Assembly (NCBI RefSeq): GCF_965223285.1
Contig: NZ_OZ244997.1
Location: forward strand, 5,952,001 to 6,016,000
Direction of reading: 5' to 3'
Origin: Leptofilum sp965223285
Lineage (GTDB): Bacteria; Chloroflexota; Anaerolineae; Promineifilales; Promineifilaceae
Length of the DNA stretch: 64,000 nt
Shown: positions 16,436 to 26,033 of the stretch, piece after piece
How the letters are laid out: the number at the start of each line of letters is the position of its first letter
Numbering within the stretch: position 1 is the first letter of the stretch
Translations under genes and position numbers: made by a program
Notes under the pieces: generated by a model
Seen by the model: only the letters and a program-made list of their open reading frames with translations
Told to the model about the DNA's origin: nothing
The model's database searches: none

Positions 16436-17827
16436 ATGAGCAAAAAATATCATTTCTGGATTACAGGCTGTCAGATGAACTATGCCGATGCTCGGCGCGT
16501 GGCGACGGAGCTGGAAAAGCTCGGCTACAGTGCCACCGGCCGCGCGGAAGACGCCGATGTGATTGTGCTAGAAACATGCACGGTGCGTCAGCAGTCAGAA
16601 GACAAGGCGTACGGGAAGCTGCAAAATTTACGGCCGTTAAAAGAGAAAAATCCAGACAAAAAAATTGCGGTAATGGGCTGCGTGGTGGGCGTGCGCGGTA
16701 ATGAGCACCTTGAGCAAAAGTTCCCTTTTGTGGATGTTTTCATGGAGCCATCCACCGATGGTAAGCCGCTTGTCTCTTTGCTGCGTCAGGATGATGATCT
16801 GAATCTGGAGCTAACAGAAACAACGCAGCGGCATGCCCTGATGGATGGCGAAGTAATTTTGCCTGCTGATCAGCGTGGTCAGCTTGTTTCTGCGCCCGTG
16901 AGCATTGTGTATGGCTGTTCCCACGCCTGCACATTTTGCATTATTCCCCAAAAGCGGGGCATCGAGCGCAGCCGACCCATCGGCGAAATTGCTGCCGAGG
17001 TGCGTTCGCTGGTAGCACAAGGCGTGAAGGAAGTGGTGCTGCTAGGCCAAATTGTGGACCGTTATGGGTACGACATGGGCGGAGCAGATTCCGCAGACGG
17101 CCCCGACCTTGCTGATTTGTTGCGCGTGATTAATGGCATTGACGGCTTGCAGCGCATTCGCTTCCTCACCAGCCACCCGAACTACATGACCGACAAGATT
17201 CTCCAGGCAGTTGCCGATCTGCCGAAAGTGATGCCCCAAATTGAGGTACCCATCCAGGCTGGCAATGATGAAGTCCTGGCCAACATGAAGCGAGGCTACA
17301 CCCAAGCGGAGTATCGGGCATTGGTTGAGCGAATTCACAACATTGTGCCGGATGCGGCCGTTCATTGTGACATCATCGTCGGTTTTCCTGGCGAAACCGA
17401 GGCACAGTTCCAGGATACCTATGATGTGCTGGCCGACCTCAAACTGGATAAGGTGCATTTGGCACGCTACAGCCCACGCCCGGGCACTGTCAGTGCTCGC
17501 CGCATGGCAGATGACGTGCCGGATGCTGAAAAGCGGCGTCGCTTCCACCTCATTGAAGCGTTGCAAAAAGAGGTCTCGCAAGAAAGAAATAATCGCTGGT
17601 TGGGCGAAACGGTGGAAGTGCTAGTAGAAAGCAAACACAAGGGAAGCTGGCGCGGCCGTTCTCCGCAAAACAAGCTCGTTTTCTTTGACGATCCCCGCGA
17701 ATTAAAAGGTGAACTGGTGCAGGTCAAAATTGAACACGCTGGCCCCTGGAGCCTCTCCGGGACGCTGGTGGATGCTAATGTAGCGGAGCTAGAGCCAGTT
17801 GAAACCATCCCGTTGACCGTTTTATAG
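16436..17827 (+). CDS. miaB: tRNA-2-methylthio-N6-dimethylallyladenosine synthase MiaB
   Basis: Radical-SAM methylthiotransferase that modifies adenosine 37 of tRNAs reading U-starting codons. The N-terminal UPF0004 domain carries the second cluster's cysteines at Cys12 (GCQMN), Cys48 (ETCTVR) and Cys82 (GCVVG); the radical-SAM triad is CSHACTFC at 161-168; GFPGETEAQF follows, and the last 70 residues are a TRAM domain for tRNA binding. Length 463 is normal. GCQMN is followed by YADARR rather than the usual DS, a mild variation. Convergent with the DUF58 gene, whose stop lies 13 bp away. Confidence 0.93.
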   Translation: MSKKYHFWITGCQMNYADARRVATELEKLGYSATGRAEDADVIVLETCTVRQQSEDKAYGKLQNLRPLKEKNPDKKIAVMGCVVGVRGNEHLEQKFPFVDVFMEPSTDGKPLVSLLRQDDDLNLELTETTQRHALMDGEVILPADQRGQLVSAPVSIVYGCSHACTFCIIPQKRGIERSRPIGEIAAEVRSLVAQGVKEVVLLGQIVDRYGYDMGGADSADGPDLADLLRVINGIDGLQRIRFLTSHPNYMTDKILQAVADLPKVMPQIEVPIQAGNDEVLANMKRGYTQAEYRALVERIHNIVPDAAVHCDIIVGFPGETEAQFQDTYDVLADLKLDKVHLARYSPRPGTVSARRMADDVPDAEKRRRFHLIEALQKEVSQERNNRWLGETVEVLVESKHKGSWRGRSPQNKLVFFDDPRELKGELVQVKIEHAGPWSLSGTLVDANVAELEPVETIPLTVL

Positions 17828-17840
17828 TTTAGGTTACAGG

Positions 17841-19163
17841 CTACTGCATAATTGCAAAACTACCGGCTTGCTTTTGGCTTTGGCTCAGAACGGCCGTTAA
17901 ATTGTCCTCACTGTTGACCATGTAGGCCACCATGCCGCTGGCTTGCAGAACGGAAAACACCCCGTCTGAAGAACGATATCCGCCAAACGAGGCTGGATTC
18001 ACCAGTACAGACACCACCCGCAGCCCGCGCCGCGCTAACTGTCGAGCGGCCGTCGGCCACTCTTCTTGTGTAGAGGGGGTAATGACAATCACCGTTGTGC
18101 CCCGTGGAAACAAATGGGACTCTGCGTGTAGCATATCTGAAATTGGAATTTCACCTTCCGCCCGCAGCACGGACAGCGTTTCCAAAATGCGGTTCATCTG
18201 CCGTTCACCCCGGTCTGGCTGGACGATTTCATTGGTTTGACCGTAGCCCAGCATACCCACGGCGCGATCATGCCGCAGAAAATATTGGGCTAGGGAGGCG
18301 GCAATCGTTACGGTGTACTCTTCAGTCGTAGCCGGTAGCTTGAACTCGTCTGGATTCCGCCAATTCGGAATAAACCCCCAGGGACCCCAGCTAAGTTGGT
18401 CATCGGATTCATCTTCCTGGCGTGGGGCAATATGGCCAAATATGGCCATGTCCGGCACAATCCAAATGTCTGCCAAGGGATCAAGCTCAAACTCTTTGAC
18501 AATAAGCCGGTTGCGGCGGGCGGTGCTGCGCCAGTGGATGCGGCTAAAGCTGTCGCCGGGGGCATAATCTCGCACGCCAGACGCATTGGTGGTGACGTAA
18601 TGCGTGCGGCGGCGCAGTGCATCCCCACCGGGCAAAATCCCTAGAGGAAGGGCAAACTGGTGAATTTCAAAGGTGAGGGGGTAGATAACAACATTGGTTG
18701 TTGGTACCAGGTCGCGTTGCATGGGGAACAGGCCGAAGGGATCGCTGGTTTTCAGGCGGATGGGGCCGAGTTGGTACCGTCCCCGCTGGCGGCAAACGGT
18801 GGTTACACGCCAGGCGTAAGTGCGGTGCGGCCCCAACCCATTCACCACGTGGCTAGAATAATGGTGCGGCAATGAGGAAAAATCGCGCACCTCAAGCCAT
18901 AATTTGGGAATGCGGCTGGTGTTGCGGACGGTGAATCGTTCTTCTAACGGCCGTCCCACTTGGGCACGGCGGGTCCGTGTTACTCTGGACAAATGGACGT
19001 AGTTTATATTGACCCAGGCCCAGCCGAAGGAGATAATGAGCAGGACTCCCAGGAGATACGCCAAACTGAATAAAATATCTCGCCCGGTGATCAAGCCGCT
19101 AAAAAGTGCCACAAAGGCCAGTATGATGACGGCCGTTCGTCGTTGTTGCCTGAATTTAAACAT
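17841..19163 (-). CDS. DUF58 domain protein (MoxR partner)
   Basis: 440 aa from ATG 19163, nine bases after the moxR stop. Two N-terminal hydrophobic segments (TAVIILAFVALFSGLI and LFSLAYLLGVLLIISFGWAWV) anchor it, followed by a beta-rich extracytoplasmic-type region and the DUF58 signature (GVRDYAPGDSFSRIHWRSTARRNRL spread over residues about 190-215), then a von Willebrand A-like part (TTVIVITPS). DUF58 proteins accompany MoxR ATPases, but their precise function is not settled; the usual transglutaminase-like third gene is not present here. Confidence 0.88.
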   Translation of the reverse strand: MFKFRQQRRTAVIILAFVALFSGLITGRDILFSLAYLLGVLLIISFGWAWVNINYVHLSRVTRTRRAQVGRPLEERFTVRNTSRIPKLWLEVRDFSSLPHHYSSHVVNGLGPHRTYAWRVTTVCRQRGRYQLGPIRLKTSDPFGLFPMQRDLVPTTNVVIYPLTFEIHQFALPLGILPGGDALRRRTHYVTTNASGVRDYAPGDSFSRIHWRSTARRNRLIVKEFELDPLADIWIVPDMAIFGHIAPRQEDESDDQLSWGPWGFIPNWRNPDEFKLPATTEEYTVTIAASLAQYFLRHDRAVGMLGYGQTNEIVQPDRGERQMNRILETLSVLRAEGEIPISDMLHAESHLFPRGTTVIVITPSTQEEWPTAARQLARRGLRVVSVLVNPASFGGYRSSDGVFSVLQASGMVAYMVNSEDNLTAVLSQSQKQAGSFAIMQ

Positions 19164-19171
19164 GATGGCTG

Positions 19172-20125
19172 CTAAGATGCTTGCATTTGGCCACCGGGTA
19201 CAGGCACTTTGTCCAAAATGTCCTGCACGATGGCGTCTGGCTCGATATCCTTGATGCGGGCGGCAGGGCCAACGATGATGCGGTGGCTTAACGAGGCACC
19301 GGCTAGCGCTTTTACATCGTCGGGCAGCACATAATCCCGGCCAAACATGGCAGCGCGTGCCTGGCACAAACGGTAGAGTGCCAAAGCCCCCCGCGAGCTG
19401 GAACCAAGATAGACATCTGGATGCTCCCGCGTCTGGCGCACGATATCAATGATGTACTCTTTTACCAAATTGTCGATGTACACTTCTTTTACGGCCGTTT
19501 GCACCTCCAGCAATTCCTCAACCGAGACAGCCTGCTCAATAGATTCAATCGGGTGTTTGAACTGCTGCCGATCAAGAATGTCAATTTCCTGCTCTTTGGT
19601 GGGGTAGCCAAGCTGAATCCGCAGCAAAAAACGGTCCAATTGCGCCTCTGGCAGGGGGAAGGTGCCTTCATACTCGATGGGATTTTGGGTAGCCAGCACC
19701 ATGAACGGAGCTTCTAGCGGGTACGTGGTGCCATCAACCGTAACCTGCTTCTCTTCCATCGCTTCTAGCAAGGCAGATTGTGTTTTTGGCGTGGCCCGGT
19801 TAATTTCGTCCACTAGCACAATTTGAGCATGGATGGGGCCAGGGCGAAACTCAAATTCGCGTGACTTCTGGTTGAAGACAGAAACGCCAGTGACATCACT
19901 GGGGAGCATATCTGGCGTAAACTGGATACGTTGAAATTTGCAGCCAACTGATTTAGACAAACTTTTGGCCAAGACGGTTTTGCCAACGCCAGGAACGTCT
20001 TCGATGAGGATATGCCCCTGACACAACAGCCCCAATACGGTAAGCTGCACAGCCGACCGCTTGCCGACAATCACTTTCTCCACATTCTCTACAATGGTGT
20101 TGGCTACTGCTTCAATATCTACCAT
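19172..20125 (-). CDS. MoxR-family AAA+ ATPase
   Basis: 317 aa from an ATG with GGAG eight bases upstream. Walker A is GVGKTVLAKS (Lys49), Walker B LVDEINRATPKTQSALLEAMEE, sensor 1 ATQNPIEYEGTFPLPEAQLDRF, and the C-terminal lid includes GASSRGALAL-like LGSSSRGALALYR. MoxR ATPases act as chaperones that insert cofactors or assemble complexes, usually with DUF58/vWA partners, as here. The two genes clearly form an operon. Confidence 0.93.
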   Translation of the reverse strand: MVDIEAVANTIVENVEKVIVGKRSAVQLTVLGLLCQGHILIEDVPGVGKTVLAKSLSKSVGCKFQRIQFTPDMLPSDVTGVSVFNQKSREFEFRPGPIHAQIVLVDEINRATPKTQSALLEAMEEKQVTVDGTTYPLEAPFMVLATQNPIEYEGTFPLPEAQLDRFLLRIQLGYPTKEQEIDILDRQQFKHPIESIEQAVSVEELLEVQTAVKEVYIDNLVKEYIIDIVRQTREHPDVYLGSSSRGALALYRLCQARAAMFGRDYVLPDDVKALAGASLSHRIIVGPAARIKDIEPDAIVQDILDKVPVPGGQMQAS

Positions 20126-20210
20126 TTTGGATGCTCCTTGTTTGGGTGGTTTCCTGTAAAAAACGGGCAACTGAAATCGAAGATACCTCGTTTTTACATG
20201 CGTGCTCACG

Positions 20211-20241
20211 ATTGTACCATAAACGGTAATTTTGGTGACAA
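20211..20241 (-). promoter_or_regulatory. Possible promoter of the moxR-DUF58 operon
   Basis: On the minus strand a -35-like TTGTCA (20241-20236) and -10 TACAAT (20216-20211) are separated by 19 bp, longer than ideal. The leader to the moxR ATG would be about 80 nt. Confidence 0.35.
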
Positions 20242-20410
20242 TACAGGGTCAGGCGTTGGTGAATCGTTGGGTTTTTGTTCAGGTAAGCAACATACACTGC
20301 CAATTTTACAAGGTGTGGGTCAGGTTGCGTTAAGAGAAACGGCCGTTCTCATGCTCTCATCACAATTTCATGATGTCGTATGAAATTTCTTCTTGGCTGT
20401 TTGTTTTTTC

Positions 20411-23400
20411 TCACTCGACTAAATTGCATAAGAGGGTTTTTGCTGCGGCAACATCGGGTGAGTGAGGTTCTGGCTCAATTTTGGCCAATATTTGGGCCAC
20501 TATCGAGCTGGCTGGCTCGGTTTTCCCTTGCTCATGCCAGAGGCGGCCCAAACTGGTGGCGGCTTTGAGTTCCCAAGCTGTCGCTTCTTGCTGGCGTGCC
20601 AACTGAATGGCTTTGTGCAGGCAAATTTCGGCTTGTTCTGTATCACCAGCCAGCAGGTGCAGTTCTCCACTGACGCGCTCGATTTCTGAGGCAAAGTATG
20701 TTTCCAGGCGACTGTATGCTTCGGTTCTGGCTTGGTGGATAGCTTGCCATGCTTTCTCTAATTGGTTGTGTTGTCGGTAAGCATTAGCCAAATTGAGGTA
20801 GCGAGAACTGAGGCCAAGCCGCGCCCCCACGGCCGTTTCCATGGCCATCGCCTCTTCCATTTGTGTAAATCCATCGTTGGGCTGCGCGTTGGGTTGTGGT
20901 TGGGAAACGGCCGTTTCAAATCCCAAATAAAATTGACTGAGTGCCAGCAGATATTGAAAATGATGTTTTTTAGCGAGGGAAACGGCCGTTTCAGCATGGG
21001 CCTTCGCAGCTGTGGCTTGCCGCAGGTAATAGCCGTTGGGGGAATAGCCAGCCAGTAGTTCAATAAACGTTTTTGTGTAAGGATGGTCAAGCTCATCTGC
21101 CCAGACCAGGGCTTGCTGCACACAGGCAGTGGCTTCAGCAAAGCAGCCTTGATGAAAGAGCACGTGCCCTTGCCACATCATGGCGGCAATGCCGGGGTCT
21201 TGGCCAAAGGTGTAAACAAGCGGTTGGTGGACGGGTGGATCATAAATGGCACAGGCTTGGCGGAAGTGTGTTAGCGCAATCCGGTTGCGTCCCATGAAGA
21301 AGTGCGGAAGCCCGGCCAGGACATGCGCCTGCATTCGGTGCATGTCGCTTACAGGGAACTGCTCTACCACGGCCAGCATCTGTTCAGAAACGGTGACTGC
21401 CTTGGCCAGATTGCCGCTGACAGCATAGTAGGAGGTGAGCCAGAACAGGCTGGTCACCATTTCTGGTGCCGCTTCAATTTGGAGGCACAGTTCATAAGCC
21501 CGATCATAAGCGGCTTTGACTTCTGCATTCGTGTAGCCATTAATTGCTAGCAGCGATGCGCCCAGCACCAACTGGCAGGTAATTTCTTCATGAATGCGGT
21601 TGTCGGAGTGAGGCAGTGAATTTAGAAGTACCAGACTGTGCTGATAATGATTGCTGGCATCCAAGTGGGCGGAAAGGCGCAAGGCGTGTTGCCCTGCTAG
21701 CTGATGGTAGGTAATAGCTTGGGAAGTCAGTTGTGCCGCCTCAAAATGGTAGGCTAAATCGGCGGCAATAGGGGAGGGTTGCGAGACGGCCGTTTCAAAC
21801 AGTTCCTCCATGCTTTCCCCAGTGCGCTGGTGCAGGTGGGCGCGTTCGTTGGCATCGAGACGGCCGTACACATACTCTTGGAACAAGCTGTGCCGAAAGC
21901 GGTAGTATGAGACAGTTTGCCCAACAACAGACTGCCGTCCCAACGGCTGGATGAGATCGTGCTGGCGGCTCAGATTGGCACTGAAGGCGCGGAGGGTGTC
22001 GCTGTATGAATATTGCCCGACGCGAGCCACAATTTCAGCGGCAAATGTTTCTCCCTGCGTGCTGGCAACGCTCAGAAGCTGGCGAAGCCTGGTGGGCAAA
22101 TGCTCGATGCGCTTCGCGATGATCCCCTCGGTTTTGGCAGGCAAGTGCCCCCAACTGACATTTTTACTGGCTCGCCAGCAGCCATCGCTGTTTTGATACA
22201 AATCCCCTCGTACTTTTAGGCTTTTTACCAGCTCAATAGTGAAAAGGGCGTGGCCCCGCGTTTTAGCGAGCAGCGTATCGCGGAACGAGTTGCCTAGCTG
22301 ATTTGGCTCCTTGTCTAGCCAGGCATCTATAAATAGTCGTCCGTCTACTTGATTCAGCGCTAGTTCAATCTGGCCAAAATCGTGGGTCAGCTCATAAATC
22401 AGTCGCGTCAGAGCATGTTGCCCATTGGCAATATGCAAAGCCTCTGGACGGTAACTGCCTACCAAAAGCATCGGGTAGCCGACCAGTTCGCGCCGCAAGA
22501 AAAACAGCAGGTCTAGCGTGCCGCTATCTGCCCAATGCAAATCTTCAAGCATTAAGAGCAGTGGTCCCTGCTGGCTGAGCTTACGCAGGAAGCTGACTAA
22601 CTGCTCGAAGAGGATTTCTTGTGGCGGGGCTTGGGCAACGGCCGTTTCACGCTGTTCTTCTGGTAAATGTGCGGGGTCAACCAACGTAGTCAAGCAATCT
22701 GGGGCGCATTGCTGTAACAAATTGAGCACAGTTTGCCGCAGCGACCAAAGGCGTTTGGCTTGGGCAGGGTTGAGGCTGCCATCTCGCCATGCTGGTTCCA
22801 AATCACCCAGGCTGTGAGTCAGCAGCGTGCGGATTGGCTGATATGGATTGCCGGGGCCAATGTGGGCCGGGCTGCTGCCCATAAGGGGTATCAGCATGGG
22901 CTGTTGCTGTTGCGCTTGCCAGGAGAAAGTGCGAAGCAGACTGGTTTTGCCGCTGCCTGCTTCGCCTGAAATGAAGGCAAAATGTGCTTTTGAGGAAACG
23001 GCCGTTTGCAAAAAAGCATTTAGCTGGGCCAATTCTGGTTCCCGTGCCACGAAGGTTGGCGGTGTGGCTGCTGGCTGCGAAAAAAATGGCGGGTAGATGT
23101 TGGCGGATTGGTTGGCATCGCCGCGAATTTGTGCGTATAAGCGACGGGTGGCTGGCTCTGGCAGGACGTCTAGCTCAGTAAGCAGTTCGTTCTCAAACTG
23201 GCCGTAGTGGGCTAAGGCTTTGCCGCGCTGCCCAGTTTGGGCCAGCAGTCGGAGCAGCTGGCGTTGACCCGACTCATACCAGGGTTCAGTTTGAACCATT
23301 TTCCAGGCGTAGCGCACGGCCGTTTTTGGCTGGTGCTGGCTTTCGTAATGGGTGGCCAATTGGTGCAGCGTATGGAGTAGCTGACGTTGAAGCTGTTCGC

Positions 23401-23854
23401 GTTTGAGCAAGGCCCACTCCTCAAAAGCAATGTTGTTATTAATCGAAAAATCGTCAAGGAAGCGGCCGTGTGCTAATGAAACGGCCGTTTCCAGATCGGT
23501 GAGCGTGGGCTCTGGTTGGTTTAAAAGCTGTTCAAATTGAACAGCATCAACGTGGGCGGAGCTAGCTGGGTTGAACTGAAGCGTTTGGCGGGTGACATGG
23601 AGGAAACGGCCGTTTTCATCATCAATCACTTGACGAAGATTGGCCAGAGCGCGGCGCAAGTTGGCACGCGCTTTGCGGTGGGATTGACCTGGCCAAAGCA
23701 AGTTTGCCAGCTGTTCTCTCCGGAACGGCCGTGCCTGTTCAATAGCCAAATAGAGTAATAACGCGCGAACTTTGTTGGATAGAAAACCGGACACAGGGGC
23801 GTCGTCAATTGCTATTTGCAGTGGACCCAGAGTCAAAATCTGTAGCACAGCCAT
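20411..23854 (-). CDS. Giant SARP/BTAD-type transcriptional regulator with AAA ATPase and TPR
   Basis: 1147 aa from an ATG with GAGGAGGG upstream. Order: winged-helix DNA-binding domain (about 1-95; LGPLQIAIDD, NKVRALLLYLAIEQ, RREQLANLLWPGQSHRKARANLRRAL-type pattern), BTAD helices (about 100-245), NTPase with Walker A GEAGSGKTSLLR (Lys303) and a DLHWADSGTLDLLFFL Walker B, then a long TPR-like C terminus. This is a large STAND-type regulator that would integrate a ligand or protein signal with ATP binding. It contains eleven exact ACGGCCGT palindromes, producing repeated ETAVS peptides. No obvious target; the small divergent genes beside it are candidates. Confidence 0.9.
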   Translation of the reverse strand: MAVLQILTLGPLQIAIDDAPVSGFLSNKVRALLLYLAIEQARPFRREQLANLLWPGQSHRKARANLRRALANLRQVIDDENGRFLHVTRQTLQFNPASSAHVDAVQFEQLLNQPEPTLTDLETAVSLAHGRFLDDFSINNNIAFEEWALLKREQLQRQLLHTLHQLATHYESQHQPKTAVRYAWKMVQTEPWYESGQRQLLRLLAQTGQRGKALAHYGQFENELLTELDVLPEPATRRLYAQIRGDANQSANIYPPFFSQPAATPPTFVAREPELAQLNAFLQTAVSSKAHFAFISGEAGSGKTSLLRTFSWQAQQQQPMLIPLMGSSPAHIGPGNPYQPIRTLLTHSLGDLEPAWRDGSLNPAQAKRLWSLRQTVLNLLQQCAPDCLTTLVDPAHLPEEQRETAVAQAPPQEILFEQLVSFLRKLSQQGPLLLMLEDLHWADSGTLDLLFFLRRELVGYPMLLVGSYRPEALHIANGQHALTRLIYELTHDFGQIELALNQVDGRLFIDAWLDKEPNQLGNSFRDTLLAKTRGHALFTIELVKSLKVRGDLYQNSDGCWRASKNVSWGHLPAKTEGIIAKRIEHLPTRLRQLLSVASTQGETFAAEIVARVGQYSYSDTLRAFSANLSRQHDLIQPLGRQSVVGQTVSYYRFRHSLFQEYVYGRLDANERAHLHQRTGESMEELFETAVSQPSPIAADLAYHFEAAQLTSQAITYHQLAGQHALRLSAHLDASNHYQHSLVLLNSLPHSDNRIHEEITCQLVLGASLLAINGYTNAEVKAAYDRAYELCLQIEAAPEMVTSLFWLTSYYAVSGNLAKAVTVSEQMLAVVEQFPVSDMHRMQAHVLAGLPHFFMGRNRIALTHFRQACAIYDPPVHQPLVYTFGQDPGIAAMMWQGHVLFHQGCFAEATACVQQALVWADELDHPYTKTFIELLAGYSPNGYYLRQATAAKAHAETAVSLAKKHHFQYLLALSQFYLGFETAVSQPQPNAQPNDGFTQMEEAMAMETAVGARLGLSSRYLNLANAYRQHNQLEKAWQAIHQARTEAYSRLETYFASEIERVSGELHLLAGDTEQAEICLHKAIQLARQQEATAWELKAATSLGRLWHEQGKTEPASSIVAQILAKIEPEPHSPDVAAAKTLLCNLVE

Positions 23855-24002
23855 AAAACACCCTCCTCGCTGGTTGGAACTTGCATTGTACCAGAGGAGA
23901 ACGGCCGTTTTCACCTGACAAAAATCACCAAAAAATAACGACTGGACGTTTTCTTAACGATCGCTTGTTAATCTCTTCATCAGGAAGCGACGTGAGGTGA
24001 AG

Positions 24003-24200
24003 ATGGCGATTGAAGAAGCAATCTATCGTTCATTTTTGTTGCGGTTGTGGCAAGTTGAGCAAAACGGTACGCTCACCTGGCGTTGCTCTCTGGAAGAGGT
24101 GGCTACTGATAAAAGAAGGCTGTTTATTGATTTAGAGGAAATGCTGGTTTTTTTACGCTCAGAGATTGTAGAACTGCCCCAGAGTAGAAAGAATGAATAA
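24003..24200 (+). CDS. Small conserved protein (SFLLRLW type), unknown
   Basis: 65 aa with GAGGTGA just before the ATG. The pattern YRSFLLRLWQVEQNG..TWRCSLEEVATDKRRLFIDLEEMLVFL resembles tiny proteins common in Chloroflexota that read roughly SYLLRLW..G..WRASLE....GERR.F..LE.L..FL. No function is known to me. It is divergent from the giant regulator, separated by about 150 bp, which makes it a possible target. Confidence 0.7.
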   Translation: MAIEEAIYRSFLLRLWQVEQNGTLTWRCSLEEVATDKRRLFIDLEEMLVFLRSEIVELPQSRKNE

Positions 24201-24242
24201 AGGTAAAAACGTAAAAGTTCGAAAGTAGGAGGTAACTTCGCG

Positions 24243-24653
24243 ATGACATTCCAAGTATCAAACATTAGCTTAAAAGCTCCAGATTGGGTTTCTCCTGTCG
24301 ATTATCACTTCCGCATAGTGGTTTCTATTTCGTTCAATCGAGCAGTTGATAAATCTTCTCTTCACGCTCCTGGAACCGTGAGGATTGACCTAAAGGGAAA
24401 AAACGGATTGGGTAGCTTCAACATAGGCGGTACTTTTCAAATCTCTAAAGACTCCAAGGAGGCTGTATTCATCAGTGAAAAACCTGGCAAAGAGTTGATT
24501 GACCCCGGTGCTGGCGAGAATGTTAAATACACCATTTCCCTTCTAGGGATTGGCAAAAATGTAGTAAAAGATTCTAGCGGTGAAACCTTAGATGGAGATG
24601 GGAACGGTCAACCTGGTGGCAATTTCATTAAGGTTTTAGAGCAAGTTGGTTAA
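24243..24653 (+). CDS. Ig-like (SbsA/Big_5-type) domain protein
   Basis: 136 aa, soluble, no signal peptide. The body looks like one bacterial Ig-like domain: ISFNRAVDKSSL at the start, YTISLLGIG in the middle and the diagnostic tail VKDSSGETLDGDGNGQPGGNF, the form seen in SbsA Ig-like domains of surface proteins. A stand-alone cytoplasmic copy is odd. SD GGAGGT lies nine bases before the ATG. AT-rich, without ACGGCCGT; together with the 24003 gene it forms a two-gene unit. Confidence 0.65.
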   Translation: MTFQVSNISLKAPDWVSPVDYHFRIVVSISFNRAVDKSSLHAPGTVRIDLKGKNGLGSFNIGGTFQISKDSKEAVFISEKPGKELIDPGAGENVKYTISLLGIGKNVVKDSSGETLDGDGNGQPGGNFIKVLEQVG

Positions 24654-24737
24654 ACGCTATCTTTATGGAATTTTGGTAGACAGTTTTATAACTGCTCTGC
24701 CTCTGATTTTCCGCACCTTTTCTAGAGGAGAAAAATA

Positions 24738-26027
24738 ATGAAGAAGGTATGGTTTTTGCTCACGACAATTTTGTTCTTATTGGCTGCTTGTAGTGTCGAT
24801 AACACGAACACCGAGAGCATTGAACCCTCACCAGAGACCTCTGCTGTTGAAGAATTGGTATCCGAGCCAACGGCCGTGCCTGAACCCACCGACACACCAA
24901 CCCCACCAGAAGACCCATTGCCTGAGCTGACCGAAGCACTACAAGGGATTGTAGACACGTGGGTTAACGAAAATGGCCTGCCTAGCGTCATTTTGATGGT
25001 GGATATGCCGGATCAAAATTACAGTTTCGCCGGGGGAGCCGGTCTAGCTGACCAAGAGGCAGGGGAGGCAATATTGCCAGATGGTCAATTTATCATTTCC
25101 AGCATGACCAAGACGTTTACGGCCGTAACCATTCTCAAGCTGGTAGAGCAGGGCAAACTCTCTCTGGATGACCCGCTCAGCCTTTACATTCCTGAAGAGT
25201 ACACCGCTCGCCTATTGATGGTTGATGGCGAATCGTATGGCGAAATGATCACTGTGCGGCAATTGCTTAACCACACCAGCGGGCTGGGCGATTTCTCCAA
25301 CGGCGTCGATGAGGACGGCAACGGTATCTCTGACTTCAAGGAGCTGGTGTTGGCTGAGCCAGACACCATGTGGGATGAAGCAATGGTGTTGGAGTGGGCC
25401 ATCGAAAATGCAGCACCGCTGGGGCAACCGGGTGAAGTATATGGGTATGGGGATACCAATTATCAGTTGCTGGGCATGATCATTGAAGCAACTTCCGGGA
25501 TGACGCTGGCGGAGGCGTATCGACAGCTCATTTTTGAGCCGCTGGGGATGACGCATACTTATTTTGAGTTTGAGGAGCCAGTGGTTGAAGGTGTGAACGG
25601 CCGTGCTGTCAGCAATGCCTATTTCAATGGCGTGCTGTGGAATGAGCTAGATAGCCATTCTTACGAGTGGGGTTCCGGCGGGTTGGTCTCCACTGCTGCC
25701 GATATGAACCGCTTTTTGTGGGCCTGGGTCAACGGCGACCTGTTTGACGATCCTGCCAGCCAGGAAGAGATGACAGCTTGGGTAACTACGCCCGACTGTG
25801 GCACATCTTACGGGATGGGACTTTACCGCTTTATCTACGAAGAGTGTGATATTCCTGGTATTGGTGAAAACATTGGCCACGGTGGTTTGTTCAACAGCTT
25901 TGCTTTCTATTGGCCAGAGCAAAACGCCACCCTCATTGGCACGCTGAACAGCAATGAGCCATCTCTCGGCTTTTTAGGCATTATGATTGAGGTGATGTTT
26001 ACAGTGCAAGGCTTTACGGCCGAATAA
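24738..26027 (+). CDS. Lipoprotein serine hydrolase, beta-lactamase/DD-peptidase (class C-like) family
   Basis: 429 aa. The type II signal peptide ends in the lipobox LAAC (MKKVWFLL...), followed by a Pro/Thr-rich linker. The catalytic domain has SMTK (nucleophile Ser122, Lys125), the tyrosine motif within YGYGDTNYQLLG, and a C-terminal GHGGLF in place of KTG, the usual set for serine beta-lactamase-like hydrolases such as D-Ala-D-Ala carboxypeptidases or esterases. True beta-lactamase activity cannot be inferred. SD GGAG precedes the ATG. Confidence 0.9.
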   Translation: MKKVWFLLTTILFLLAACSVDNTNTESIEPSPETSAVEELVSEPTAVPEPTDTPTPPEDPLPELTEALQGIVDTWVNENGLPSVILMVDMPDQNYSFAGGAGLADQEAGEAILPDGQFIISSMTKTFTAVTILKLVEQGKLSLDDPLSLYIPEEYTARLLMVDGESYGEMITVRQLLNHTSGLGDFSNGVDEDGNGISDFKELVLAEPDTMWDEAMVLEWAIENAAPLGQPGEVYGYGDTNYQLLGMIIEATSGMTLAEAYRQLIFEPLGMTHTYFEFEEPVVEGVNGRAVSNAYFNGVLWNELDSHSYEWGSGGLVSTAADMNRFLWAWVNGDLFDDPASQEEMTAWVTTPDCGTSYGMGLYRFIYEECDIPGIGENIGHGGLFNSFAFYWPEQNATLIGTLNSNEPSLGFLGIMIEVMFTVQGFTAE

Positions 26028-26033
26028 AGACAA

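Noticed and set aside
17841..23914. Many long open frames opposite the DUF58, MoxR and regulator genes
   Set aside because: They follow the GC-biased third positions of the real genes, have no SD, and show no family pattern.
24738..26027. Antibiotic-resistance beta-lactamase
   Set aside because: The motifs support only the broad serine hydrolase family; lipoprotein anchor and HGG motif fit DD-peptidase or esterase equally well.
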